In this document: positions 12,898 to 23,085 of the stretch, in pieces
Position numbering within the stretch: the first letter of the stretch is position 1
Layout: every line of letters begins with the position of its first letter
From: Lyophyllum atratum
Lineage: Eukaryota > Basidiomycota > Agaricomycetes > Agaricales > Lyophyllaceae
Assembly: GCA_014905825.1 (NCBI GenBank)
Contig: JACGCN010000045.1
Coordinates: forward strand, 248,001-312,000
Direction of reading: 5' to 3'
DNA: 64,000 nt
Translations under genes and position numbers: made by a program
The notes under the pieces: model-generated
Told to the model about the DNA's origin: nothing
Databases searched by the model: none
What the model saw: the letters and a program-made list of their open reading frames with translations, nothing else

Positions 12898-13026
12898 AAC
12901 ATCGCCTGCCGCAGATCAGGTCTTCACGCGGGATAAACTAATTCTCGGTCAGGTAATCCTATAGATTTGCGAAAATCTTCATATGCGTTTTCTCCAATTC
13001 GCAAGCCAACCAGACATAACTCGACA
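12898..13026. repeat. Dispersed direct repeat, partner at 19417-19544
   Basis: About 128 bp beginning AACATCGCCTGCCGCAGATC and ending ACATAACTCGACA is present again in the same orientation at 19417-19544, with roughly 85 percent identity by eye. Both copies sit a few hundred bp upstream of an ATG (13547 and 19770), so it may be an old duplicated promoter region or a dispersed repeat. Confidence 0.75.
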
Positions 13027-13546
13027 GCTCCAGAACATCAAATCGGCGCCTACGACGTGGGTGTGTAACTATCAAACAGTCCTCAGGCATCCGCGCCGAC
13101 GTTGCGTATGCTTTTCCTTTTCTCCAACTAAACGTGTCGAGGGCTTACACAACATCCCGCCCAGCTACGATACATGGTTAGCGTACCTTCCTCCGGCAAC
13201 CCCGCATCGAGTGCCTCATCGTATGAAATGTCCGCCCTTCTCATCACATATTCCCGCTTCATACTTACGCAGATTCCCTCAGCATGGATTGGCTATCCGG
13301 TCTTGGCGCGTACGTCTGCCCTTTAACGTACACATCACGCAAGCAATATCGACGCCTCATCCTGCAGAATCCAACCTGTCAGCTCGCAGATTACCTCAGC
13401 AGGCCACACCTGGAGTCTCTGGCGCGGGCCGAATCAGAACTGGTAGGCCCTGTCCTTCGTCAGCGCCTCCAGGGATATCAAGAACTTTTCCGCCGACCTT
13501 AGCCTTTTCTTCAGTACGTTCCTGCTGCCTTTTCTCTTTCCCCGCG

Positions 13547-13753
13547 ATGTCGCTGACCCCTGATGGCTCAGAATATCTCATCGCGAACCAGGGTGTTGCG
13601 TCAACCCAGGTCAGTTTCCTATATTGTCTTCATTACTTTCATGTGTGCTTACGGATTCGTTGGTAGTTTATGCAAGCTATTCAGGTTGAGACAGAGCGGT
13701 TCACGGGAACTGCCAACTTGGTAACATCTAGCTACAACGTGTCTCTTCAGTGA
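13547..13753 (+). CDS. Small two-exon hypothetical gene, possibly truncated
   Basis: ATG at 13547 reads MSLTPDGSEYLIANQGVAST, reaches a good donor (CAG|GTCAGT) and resumes after TTGGTAG in the same phase as FMQAIQVETERFTGTANLVT to TGA at 13751-13753: 49 residues in total. The short intron with matching phase makes this better than a random frame. The abrupt end suggests that it is the N-terminus of a longer protein that has been cut. No family was recognised. It lies downstream of the repeat at 12898-13026. Confidence 0.35.
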
Positions 13754-14749
13754 AGCATCGCAAGTCGCTAGTACGACGACAAAGTCTCGCGTGTAACGTG
13801 CCCCTACACACAGAGCAATTTGAATACAGCACCTTCATAAATTCTGACCTACCCTTCATATTTTTTGTGGCATCGATTGGTCGGAAACACCCATCTGTAA
13901 GCGCGCGTAAGGTCGAGAAGATTCCCGTCGTGTCTCCCAGTCCAATTTCGCAGTATGTTCATTCGACTGCAGGATGCTGTGGCGATGTTATTGCCATGTA
14001 GTCGGCGACTCAGCTAGGGGTGAAAGTACCTACGGTACGTAGGATTGTGGCCGACGATGACAACAGCCCTTGTAGGGTAACTATGGACTGCATCGAAGGT
14101 CGCACGTTAAAAAGGCTGTGGCGAGAGATCGGGTGGTGGTCGGTGATTCGCATAGCTTGGCAGCTGAGGCGTTATCTGTAACTTATGGGTACGTTCACTT
14201 CCAAGACTGCAGGCGGTGACTCTTTAGGTCGCGTGTCTTCCCATTGGTTCGGTAGGCCGTAGAGCAAGCGAGGGCGAGGATATGCACCCGCAGTACCTAC
14301 ACACATCCCGACAAACACTCAGGCGTCAAGATCGGACTCAACGGTTTTGCTGTCAGTACCTAGTCGCCCCGCTGCTACTACACCATGTAACCCATTCATG
14401 CTCCAGGTCGATCGAGAAGAGACATGCGCCGTGGGGGATGATACTGGTGCCGGAGCATACTTGCCGCGCACCCCGATTAAAAGGCAGCAGGACAAGGCGC
14501 CGCATGTCGATCTCGAGGGGGACAGGTGCTAACCGGTGGACCGTATCCCTCCGTTGCGATTCATAAGTATCATCCTGATACGGGTTAGTTGGACTCGGCG
14601 CAGGGATTTCTGTCCTCTGCCCCGACGGGTCTGATCAGTCTATGCTCTAGAGTCCTCGTTTCCGAGTAGATTTATCCGTTCATCAAGCCAGCCCTTCCTC
14701 TCGTGAAATCAATTTCACATCTATGACCATCCCCGAGGGGTGAAAGTTT
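13754..14749. other. Intergenic with an inverted dispersed repeat
   Basis: No intact gene. It includes the segment 14191-14314 described separately. The rest shows only short unsupported frames. Confidence 0.4.
14191..14314. repeat. Dispersed repeat, inverted copy at 19234-19358
   Basis: Reading the reverse complement of this stretch reproduces 19234-19358 almost base for base (shared blocks TTGTCGGGATGTGTGTAGGT, TTCGGTAGGCCGTAGAG on opposite strands). Identity looks above 90 percent, higher than for the 12898/19417 pair. No terminal duplication was found. Confidence 0.8.
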
Positions 14750-14842
14750 GTGATCGACGCTCTCCAGGAGCTTTCCTCGCAGTATCTTGTCGATGGAGGG
14801 ACCTTCGCTGAGACGCTGGATAACCTTCTCAATTCCTCCAAA
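14750..14842 (+). pseudogene. 3' fragment of a copy of the 17223 gene
   Basis: The DNA GTGATCGACGCTCTCCAGGA and the following 70 bp align with the end of the 17223-17609 gene (residues VIEALQELSSQDLVDE ... LLDS), with scattered substitutions. Only the last quarter is present and it is not in a usable frame. It lies about 2.4 kb from the intact gene, on the other side of the esterase gene. Confidence 0.7.
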
Positions 14843-14920
14843 CGTCAAGCATGGGGAAGCATTTTGATATAGTAACATAAACTAGATAAGTAGATGAAGA
14901 CTGTCACACATGCCGAGCAA

Positions 14921-16086
14921 CTAAGGTTTTCCAAAAATTCCCCATAACTTATCTGCAAATACTTGATGAGCGGCTTCTGAGAGATGGATATCGTCCTCCC
15001 ATATGGCCCTTTCGGCGGCTTCGTCACTGGTGTCTGACGCCGCATCATCTGATTCTTCCGGTTCTATGCAGTCCATTAGAGCGTATCCTGCAGGATGATC
15101 GAGGATTTCCGAAATGATACGGTATGAAGAAACAACAAATACTGATGCCTTTGATGCTGTTTCGGCGAAAGTCTCTGCCTGCTGGAGAAGTTGGAAGTTC
15201 CATGTATCGTAGCGCTCGGCATCTATACACATGTCTTTCCCTGCAAGAAAGTGAGTCTATACATAATAAATCACCAAAGAAGATGTTACCTCCAGGTGAC
15301 CTTTGCATCGGCGGAACGTCGATGAGAAGAAAAGATCTGGCTTTCCACTTGACATAGAGGTCGTGCATGGCATCGAAGATCCGCTCGACAATTGTATCCA
15401 GCTCGTCAGCATCGGTACGACTAGAGTATGATATGACAGAGGAGGGAAGATGTCATGAAGTCGGGTTTGTAACTGAAACAAGGATATTTCATACCCGCAG
15501 TCGTTGATTCCCATCCAGAATACTATGTTAATTGGTTAGTTGGATTTTGACGGGCGGATGTATGTATGTATGTATCACATACCAAATAAAGATTGATTGC
15601 TCTCTTCCATTGTACAGGCTACAGGAGAGTTCCTCATGAAAAGCTCCAACTGCGACGCGAGATCATCTTCGACAGTATCGCCGCCTCCTGCAAAGTTATG
15701 TATGGTCGGACATGAACTCGATGACAGGCGTTTACGGAGATGACCAATCTATGCACGATCTAGAATGTCAAGTCTCATCGAGATGTCGCTACTGACGAAC
15801 CCAGTTTGTCTGCGCGGTGGAACTGTAGGAGTCACCGCTGACATACACAAAGTGTCACGACTATGTATATGATAGCATAATGAAACAGGAATGCTCACAA
15901 TATCACAATTTTTTTGAAGATGTTCCAATGCACTGGTGAAGTATGAAGACGATCGTATGACAAGAGCAGGGCATGATCATGTTTAAACGCAGCCAAAGAA
16001 GCTGAAGCTAAAGTGTCCGGTTTACGAAGCTTCAGGGAACGGCCGCTTTCCGGCAGATCACTGGATTTACGCTTCACGGAGCTCAT
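14921..16086 (-). CDS. SGNH/GDSL-type esterase (carbohydrate-esterase-like)
   Basis: Hydrolase of the SGNH fold; fungal relatives deacetylate plant cell-wall oligosaccharides. Minus strand, about six exons. Exon 1 (16086-15899) opens MSSVKRKSSDLPES and is joined after a 61 nt intron (15898-15838) to give VIFGDSYSSTAQTNW, which is block I with the catalytic Ser. Later exons read TIHNFAGGGDTVEDDLASQL, WMGINDCG (block III GxND), FLLIDVPPMQRSPG, and DMCIDAERYDTWNFQLLQQA, ending IWEDDIHLSEAAHQVFADKL, where D-x-H forms block V with the catalytic Asp and His. Stop at 14921-14923. There is no secretion signal before GDSY in this start; an upstream in-frame Met near 16155 does not give one either. This suggests an intracellular enzyme or a missed 5' exon. 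All catalytic residues are present. Borders of the middle exons were not all fixed. Confidence 0.75.
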
Positions 16087-17222
16087 CAGGTAGACACAGA
16101 AGTGGATGTATACGCCTTTTGTTGGCGGTGGTCTTGATACCACGCTCGTTGGCATCCGCTATTTCATGACTGCAAATATTTATTTGGTCATGTTGTGTCT
16201 ACTATGTATTATTGTTGAACAGATGACGAGACGACCTCCGAATGCCGCACAAACCCATCGTTCAACAATAAGATCCAAGGATCCATAGAAGAATAGGATT
16301 GCAAGGAAATCAACAAGGTAAAATCAACGATGCGCCCTACTAGTGTACATGTAACATCCAGGCCAAGGTGGAACTCGTACGTTATTTTGACGATGCGTGG
16401 GAGAGCTGGTACGGGTACAACCTCGCATCCGCCACACAAGTCTAATACTATCGCATATTACGGTCATAGCAAACATGCGGACGGGACATCTTGTCCCACT
16501 TATCCCAAGGAGCTAATTCCAACACCTCTTGTTCTAGAATCAATTCTTTCCGCCCACATAGTGATATCACAATTGAGCAGTCCTTGTTGAATTTTATGAT
16601 GGTAGCAGAAAACAAGCGGAACAGATCTGTCCTGATAAGCCCAGCTCCTTGTTCTGGACCTCCCCGAGCCTCGTGTTGTTCATGCTGGGCCTCGTTTCTT
16701 CGACATTTGTTCTATTCCGGTCTCTATTGACTACACTATCTGACTGGGTCCACCAGCCAACCGACACTCCAGCTTTTCAAGAAGCTGATCCTTCTTCCTC
16801 ATCACCTTCTTAGAAACTGCTTTACACCGCTTCTTGTTCTGTATAATGCATGTACAGCCGAGTACGTGACTGTGGATCCATGTTGACAGTACAGCCTAGT
16901 ACGTGACTGTGGATCCATGTTGACAACCCTTTTACCATAAACCCAAGTAGCGGAGAAGATACCTAATCTAGTTGTCCCATTTGTGCAGGGTTTCTTCGAT
17001 GCTGAAGGCATTCTAGTGAAGACATTTCACGTCCCGCTACAGGTGCATCGATAAAAGGGCAGACCTCAAACCGTGAATGGATCCCATAACACCACAATCG
17101 CTTCAATCTTCATCATAGTGCTCTCAGTACTAAACTCAACATCAACATCAGTAAGGACTCCCTCAAATATCGCTCTACCTGTCAATGAGGACTGATCCAA
17201 ACCTCTTATTGCTACAGATCAA
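16087..17222. other. Intergenic / divergent promoter region
   Basis: Separates the minus-strand esterase from the plus-strand 17223 gene. It contains a 37 bp tandem duplication (16853-16926). An apparent 5' UTR intron of the 17223 gene (from about 17150 to CTACAG just before 17220) and a CGATAAAAG TATA-like box near 17050 were noticed. Confidence 0.45.
16853..16926. repeat. 37 bp tandem duplication, two copies
   Basis: TACAGCC(G/T)AGTACGTGACTG followed by TGGATCCATGTTGACA occurs twice in direct succession with one internal mismatch. Confidence 0.9.
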
Positions 17223-17609
17223 ATGCCCGCTGAGCTGTCTGTCGCTAAGTATCGCCCCGTAGATGGAAATGTCCACCACTGGGCATTGTACCTGAGGACG
17301 CCCTACGAGAACCTGATTTACCAGGTTGTAGGAAGGCCCACCGAATTCAGATACGGACACCGCGAAGGAGTCAGCCCACAGGCCTCAGAGCGCTTCGTTG
17401 ATCTTGTCTTCGTCTCAGAGATCGACCGTAACAACGTCCAAGAGGTCAAAGAGATCCTAGAGAACTTCCCCATTTCGAACGACGTAGGAACGTGGAGTTG
17501 CCAGGACTGGGTGATCGAAGCCCTCCAAGAGCTTTCCTCGCAGGATCTCGTCGACGAAGCAATCTTCTACGACGTGCAGGAGAGCCTTCTCGATTCCTTC
17601 GACCAGTGA
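17223..17609 (+). CDS. Small HWALYL / CQDWV-motif protein
   Basis: A 128-residue intronless frame starting MPAELSVAKYRPVDGNVHHW. It has a conserved-looking His in HHWALYL near residue 22 and a Cys in WSCQDWVIEAL near residue 98. That His/Cys spacing resembles small papain-like or NlpC/P60-like fungal proteins that are common in Agaricomycetes, but I cannot name the family and the catalytic role is inference. No signal peptide. A likely 5' UTR intron ends just before the ATG. A broken copy of its 3' end lies at 14750-14842, so the gene has been duplicated locally. Looks intact. Confidence 0.65.
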   Translation: MPAELSVAKYRPVDGNVHHWALYLRTPYENLIYQVVGRPTEFRYGHREGVSPQASERFVDLVFVSEIDRNNVQEVKEILENFPISNDVGTWSCQDWVIEALQELSSQDLVDEAIFYDVQESLLDSFDQ

Positions 17610-17719
17610 TGGTCAGTGTTGAAGATAGTTATTATTCCTGATACTCATTGAAACTCAGGGATTTCTACTCCAGCCAATAATCTAATCGACAAGAGTCTTA
17701 TATACATACCCTAGTTACA

Positions 17720-19009
17720 TTAGTATCCAGAAATGACAGCTTCAATGAGACGATCAACAGCTACTTCTGTGGTATACCGGTTGAGCTGTGAAGGGAGGGA
17801 GCACCACCAGTCACTCTCGTCGTCTGTCCCCCGCACATTCAGAGCCTTGAGTGAATCCCAGTACTCTGGATACCAACCGCCCATTTCCCAGTCGATGATT
17901 CCTGATACCGAGATACTGTCATCCTTCCCGTCCAGAAGGATGATGTTCTTTGGGTTTAGATCACCATGGGACAGTACGATGCGATGGTCATCCACGAGGT
18001 AAGTTCGAAGCCACTTCATGTAAGATGTCGAAATGTGCTCGCGAGGGTTGCGAAGGAGAAAATCGTTGAACTCGGACTCGCTATTTATTGCAGCGCTGGT
18101 ACGGGTCGATAGCCGAGCATCCTTACAGGTATGAGGAGCTGTGAGCGATCCTAGCGGGGTGCCTGGCGTCCAGCTAAGGCTGTGCAGATCCGAGAGCATG
18201 GCATCGAGTTGCGAGCAGACACTCTCTTTCTGAATGTCAGACATCGAAGGCCAGCGAGAATATAGTGTAACGCCCGGAATACGGGACATGAAAAGGTAGG
18301 ACTGGTGACCGAGGACAACAAAACCTAAAGGCTCTGGAGCCCGTACGCCAGGACAATGTTTCTGAAGATACGCCAGCAAGCAGTATTCTGCAGGATCGAC
18401 GTTGGGGCCACTCTTAACAACGACGCGTCCGTCCAAGCATGTAATTTGGCGACCGAATAATTTATGCAGTGTTTCCCCACCTTCGAGCGTCTGAGACAGT
18501 TGTGTCAATGACAGCTCTATATCGCCCAACGAACATCTCTCGCTGAGACCGAGGGCTGTCAAGGCACTTCCTACGAGTGGATGTATTAGCTGTGGAGTCG
18601 GGGGCGGTGCGAAACTATGTTGTTCATCATCGGCACCGGGGTCTTTGCCGCCTGACAGAGTATGAGACCTGACTGTAAGCAAAGGGATGACACAGAGAGC
18701 TCACCTTTGCGGGTCGACGACCGGGGTTTACTGGCTGCACTTCGTTTGGATGCATAGGAGGTGGTTACGCTCGAAAGCAGAGCAGTAAGATCTGCAGCAG
18801 GATCGTGATGCAGAGCACTTGAAACTTTCATCAGGACAGTTTTATTCAAGATTCTTTGGCGGAGAATATGAGATGGTATATCTTTCGAATCGCTGTCGTT
18901 GCGGCGTCGTTTATGTCCTAACACATCAAAGTCAGAGTGAGCTTCTTACTCCGTGCAGGTCAACTTGGCGCAACTTACCTTGCTTCAGGTCCGTAGTCGT
19001 GGTGCTCAT
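17720..19009 (-). CDS. APH/choline-kinase-like phosphotransferase
   Basis: Protein-kinase-like fold, aminoglycoside phosphotransferase family, a large and variable group in Agaricomycetes. Three exons (19009-18979, 18917-18705, 18672-17720) with matching phases give 398 residues. The start is MSTTTTDLKQ, followed by a basic, Ser-rich leader (GHKRRRNDSDS) that could be a nuclear signal. The C-terminal 300 residues carry the family signatures: GRVVVKSG (ATP-binding lysine), YLFMSRIPG, the catalytic loop VLSHGDLNPKNI and the metal-binding IIDWEMGGWYPEYWD. The substrate is unknown; fungal members are often annotated as antibiotic resistance only by homology. Stop at 17720-17722. The gene is convergent with the 17223 gene, 110 bp apart. 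Confidence 0.85.
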
Positions 19010-19233
19010 GCTGAGTTGAAGTACTCGTGAATTAAGGGGACAGGAATAATCAAACAAAGGCTGAAGTTGGTTTGTACCTCTGATTCAGAATCAAATCGTT
19101 GCTCGTTGGTTCAAGTCGAAAGGTGGTGTTCCACCTTGTTCAACTTCAAAGGAAGCAACAATGGCAAATATGCATCACGTGACTACCCCACTCTCCGTTC
19201 AACTTAAGTACTGAGTATTACCTCACTCAGTTA

Positions 19234-19358
19234 TTGTCGGGATGTGTGTAGGTACGGCGGGTGCATATCCTCGCCCTCGCTTGCCTCTACGGCCTACCGA
19301 ACCAATGGGAAGACACGCGACCTAAAGAGTCACCGCCTGCAGTCTTGGAAGTGAACGT
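19234..19358. repeat. Dispersed repeat (inverted partner at 14191-14314)
   Basis: Near-identical to the reverse complement of 14191-14314. In this location it directly precedes the copy of the other repeat (19417-19544), so the two may once have been one longer unit that was rearranged at the 12.9-14.3 kb site. Confidence 0.8.
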
Positions 19359-19416
19359 AAGTACTTGCACGCACGATGATGATAGGTTGTACTCCAAGAC
19401 GACGATCAGCTTTGAG

Positions 19417-19544
19417 AACATCGCCTGCCGCAGATCAGGTTTTCCCATGGTATAAACTTTTCTCGGAGAGGTACTCCTATAAACTTGCGAAAATCTTCAT
19501 GTGCGTTTCCTCCAATCCGCAAGCCAGCCAGACATAACTCGACA
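19417..19544. repeat. Dispersed direct repeat (partner at 12898-13026)
   Basis: Shares AACATCGCCTGCCGCAGATC, TTGCGAAAATCTTCAT and CCAGACATAACTCGACA with 12898-13026 in the same order. Confidence 0.75.
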
Positions 19545-19769
19545 CCGCAACACCTTGAAATCCCCAAACATACAGGGCATGCGCCTAAACTACCTTCCAT
19601 GTCAAAACAAGCTTCCGCTTCCTTCAGCTCCGCATGTCGCATTAGATATCACGCCTTCCTACCTTCCTCGCTGAACACATGTACACCCGCGCTAGTATAG
19701 AAATATCTTCTCGACGTTCCCCGGATTTTCCTCGCAACTGCCTCCTTCTCTTTTCCCGATCTTCACCCC

Positions 19770-20165
19770 ATGGCGCCACCTGATAAGCCAGAAGCAAGTA
19801 CAGCAGCCCTAAACCAAGCCCTTCGCTCCTTCCCCTCCGTCCTCCAGCTCCTCGCCGACAAACTTGACATCGCACTTCCCCCCCGCCATCCGCGCCCGCC
19901 GCGATTGCAAGAGCAAGACCCATCCAGGCCCACTCACCTCGCGTGTAGCTGCGTCCGAGGGCGGTGCTGGTGGAGGCGACGGTTTTGACGTGCGATCCGT
20001 TGCCGCCGAAGAGTGCCTTGACGCTTTACAATAAGGTGTATTTCGTGGGGACGGAGCATATTTTTACGTTGCTGCCGCGGAGTGGGCGGGTGACGGAGGC
20101 GGTCGAGAGGATGTTGGAGGCGCCTATTCCGGATGCAGGGGTTAGGAGGCGGGTTTTGGTAAGTC
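19770..20165 (+). pseudogene. TCF25/Rqc1-like fragment, broken
   Basis: ATG at 19770 reads MAPPDKPEASTAALNQALRS and then FPSVLQLLADKLDIALPP, which resembles the start of the conserved helical region in TCF25/Rqc1 (the subunit of the ribosome quality-control complex), where LLADKxDIxLPP is usual. The frame is then disturbed by indels in a C/G-rich run. Further on, in another frame, CDPLPPKSALTLYNKVYFVG resembles the distal part of the same family. The whole middle of the domain is missing, so this is a deleted, frameshifted copy. The family assignment is by memory of motifs and should be treated as tentative. Confidence 0.45.
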
Positions 20166-21458
20166 CCTCCCTGTCTCTCTCCTTCCGTGCTGATGAAGGT
20201 GTCACCTTGGAAGGCCTTGTAGGCGGCGAGGGCCTCTTGGCAATGACGGAGCGAATCGGGCCGGAGGTGGTGGAGGATGTGTTGGGTCGGATACAAGCTC
20301 TTCTCGATCTTCCACGTAGCCAGATCAGACATCCATGAGTGCGTACTTCACGTTTTCCGTACTATATCACGCCTATGCTTACCATGCAAACCAGGTTTGA
20401 CTACTTCACGAGAGATCCCCACATTTTCTCGAGCTTTATGGTTGCATGCTGGGAGCAAGTTAAAGCAAGCTCTTCACGTTTTTCCTGATGTGTTCAGCCC
20501 GGGCCCCGAGTGTATGTAGTATCGATCCGCCCATCCAACCTTGTCCACATTTCAAGTTTCGGTTCTGTGTACCGTATTTACCTACTGCCTATTGAGAAAG
20601 CACTCGGAGGAAAATTAGGCGGCATTACTTTCTCATTCAACTCATCTCAGCTATGTCTTGTCCCTCACTCCCTCTACACTATACACTAAGAAATGATCTG
20701 TAAATAAGCAGACACTCATTTCAACCAAGTGTACGAGGTCCTAGTGCTTGGTTGAATGTTCTACCCGTGGCATCTGCGATGCCGACGGCATCAGCAGAGC
20801 GCGACCGTCCGGCTTTCCATACTGTAGAAGACTGTAGAGGGTCGTCCAAGTTTTAGGGCCCGTCGCCATCTGGCATCAAGCTTCCCGCATTCGGCTTTAC
20901 CCGACCGGCCCGCTTTCCCCCTTCAGCGATTCCGACTCTTGAATCTTGTCGCCGAATCCACTGACCGCCTTTCAGTACAATATCTCCCTGAAGAGCCGCA
21001 CCAATGCAAGAGTTTATCTGACCCAATTGTCATATAGACGATTATGCTCCACAGTTCTACCCGAACTTTGCCATATGACCAAGTAAGTACCAAGGCGTCT
21101 ACTACTGACCCTTCTTTCGGATCGAAGTTGATCGTTGATACAAGTTGTAAAGAGACGGTTTGACCTGCTGGATCCGACTTGGAACAGTTGTTGCACCACC
21201 TGATCCTATGACCGCTACTAGTTGACAAGAGCATGGGCTCGCTGGTCCAGAAAACAATCATCCCTCAAATGCTCGTAGGCAGGAAGATAGAGAATTTCGC
21301 GTTTTACATATACTCGGGTCGCGACAGGAATGAAGCTATCCGACGAAGGATGTATATACAGTGAGATGGGGGACCTGTATCATGAGCGGTTTATCAACGA
21401 GTACCAGAAGAAATGTTACCACAAGCCCTAGTAAACCTCAAACACTGTGACGTCAAAT
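20166..21458. other. Intergenic, mostly featureless
   Basis: Downstream of the broken fragment and 3' of the first cellobiohydrolase. It includes the 33 bp repeat copy 20791-20823. A 112-codon minus frame at 20923-21261 has no recognisable features and is not called. Confidence 0.4.
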
Positions 21459-23085
21459 TCAGAGACACTGGCTGTAGTGGGTGCTCAAGAACTGGCAGGT
21501 GGTGCCGGTCGCGCAAGCAGTCGGGCCGACGTATTCTGCACCGCCGCTGCAAAGACATGCATCAGTAGGGTGTTGGTGCGTAATCGACATACGATGGCTT
21601 ACCATTGAGCATACTTGGCGGCAGTCGTGGCGTTCACGTCTTCGGCAGCGAAAGCGGTGCCAGTGTAGGTGGAGCCGATGTCACCGAACTTGATGTTAGA
21701 GTAGGTGACGGAAGAGTTGGGGACGGAGTTCTCGACGTCGGAGGGAACACCCGACGAGGTTGCGCAAGTGCCACGCTTGATGCCAGGCTTGCTTGGGTCG
21801 CCGGCAACCGGGTAGCTGCTGTCGAGCCAGAGCATGTTGGCTGTGTGGTCGTCCCAGATACTCATGACCAAGACCATGCCGTTAGCGGCAGCCTTGCTCA
21901 TGCCAGCCATACCACCCTTCTCCGTGAAGCTGTCCCTGTCGCCGAAGGCAGTCTTCGCAGCCTTGCAGAATGCGGTGGAGACGGAGTCGTAGGCGGTCAT
22001 GCCAGGGATGTTAACCTTGGAATTCTGGATGACTCTGCCGTTCTGAACGTACAGGCGACGAATCTCGCTAAGAGCGCCGGTAGCAGTGCCGGTGCTGGTG
22101 AGGAACTGCGTAACGACGGTGAACTTCTTCGTAGTGTCAACCGTGAGGCTCTTGCCGTAGAAGGCCGTGTCACCCATGCGGAACGAGTTGAAATCGCAAC
22201 CGTCGGGATCGCAAACGGATCCGTATCTGTTGGTGCTACCACCGCAGGCGGTACCGGTGCAGCGTGTGAGACCTGTTGCTGTGCAGGGATGAGGAGTGTA
22301 GGCGGCGGAAATGGAGTTGGCTTCCCAGACGTCCATCTCGTTACAGCAGGCGCCGTAGTTACCAGTGCCGGCGTTGATATCGTTGGGCGAGGGTGTCCAC
22401 CCAGCAGAGTTGGACTGAAACAAAGTGTGTCAGCGAAGCGGAATATTAGAGGAAAATAAAGGCTCACCTCTCCCGCAATGAACTTGATGTCCCTAGGGCA
22501 CTGCGAATCGCAGTAGCCGGTTCCGTACTTGGCACCGGCTTTGTTGGTAGGGTATTTGGCAAGACCACCATCGGCGTCCATCTCGGAGAAGTAGAGCGCG
22601 CCGTTAAGGCCGCAAGGAAGGTTGGAAACGTCGACGTCGAAAGTGAACTCCTGGTTCAGGACTTTGAACATCTCGTACTTGGAGTCGCTGTTCATGAGAT
22701 AGACACGCGAACCGATGTTCTTGCCGTTGGAGTTGTTAGTGACGAACTTCATCGTAAGAGCAGTGCCGCTAGAACTGATGCCATAAGTGCCGGTGTAGTC
22801 GGCGCCCTCCAAAGCGCAGTTAGCCGCGCAGGTCTTGCCGTCGGGGCAAAGCGTTTTGTCCCACGTATTGCCGGTGTAGCAATTCGTGTAGTCGCCCACT
22901 TTGTGTACCCAACGCCAGTTAGAGTCGAGGACGACGGAACCGGTCGATTGAGTAGTGCAGCTACCACCCTTGGTGCATTTCTGCCAGGCAAGCTTGGGAT
23001 GGGTTTCGGCCTGGTTGGTGCCGACCTGCTGAGCAGAGACGACGGCGAGGAAGGTGAGAGATATGAGAGCGAGTTTAGGGAACAT
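21459..23085 (-). CDS. cbhI: GH7 cellobiohydrolase with C-terminal CBM1 (copy 1)
   Basis: Secreted reducing-end cellobiohydrolase that works processively on crystalline cellulose. Three exons (23085-22468, 22414-21603, 21546-21459), all GT-AG, give 505 residues. Signal peptide [18 protein letters not shown], then mature [16 protein letters not shown]7 core with the catalytic segment NEMDVWEAN (E-x-D-x-x-E: nucleophile, assisting Asp, acid/base) and the many paired cysteines of the family ([25 protein letters not shown]). The last exon supplies the family 1 cellulose-binding module [20 protein letters not shown] ending YSQCL. The linker between core and CBM1 is unusually short and lacks the normal Ser/Thr/Gly run. 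Start: the Met at 23085 is used; the upstream codon in the frame is TTG, not ATG. Paralogue of the 25131 gene, with identical intron positions. Confidence 0.97.

Larger units (their letters stand above)
19010..19769. other. Upstream region built of repeat copies
   Basis: Promoter side of the phosphotransferase, which reads away to the left. It holds the repeat copies 19234-19358 and 19417-19544. No gene seen. Confidence 0.5.

Noticed and set aside
12983..13666. 227-codon plus-strand frame
   Set aside because: No domain, Arg/Pro/Ser-rich chance translation, overlaps the repeat copy and the better supported 13547 start; no splice or promoter logic.
20923..21261. 112-codon minus-strand frame
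   Set aside because: No family features, unsupported start, lies in 3' flanking DNA of the cellobiohydrolase.
21605..22459. 284-codon plus-strand frame opposite the first cellobiohydrolase
   Set aside because: Antisense shadow of a strongly conserved GC-rich exon; the minus-strand GH7 reading is certain. The same holds for 25230-26138.
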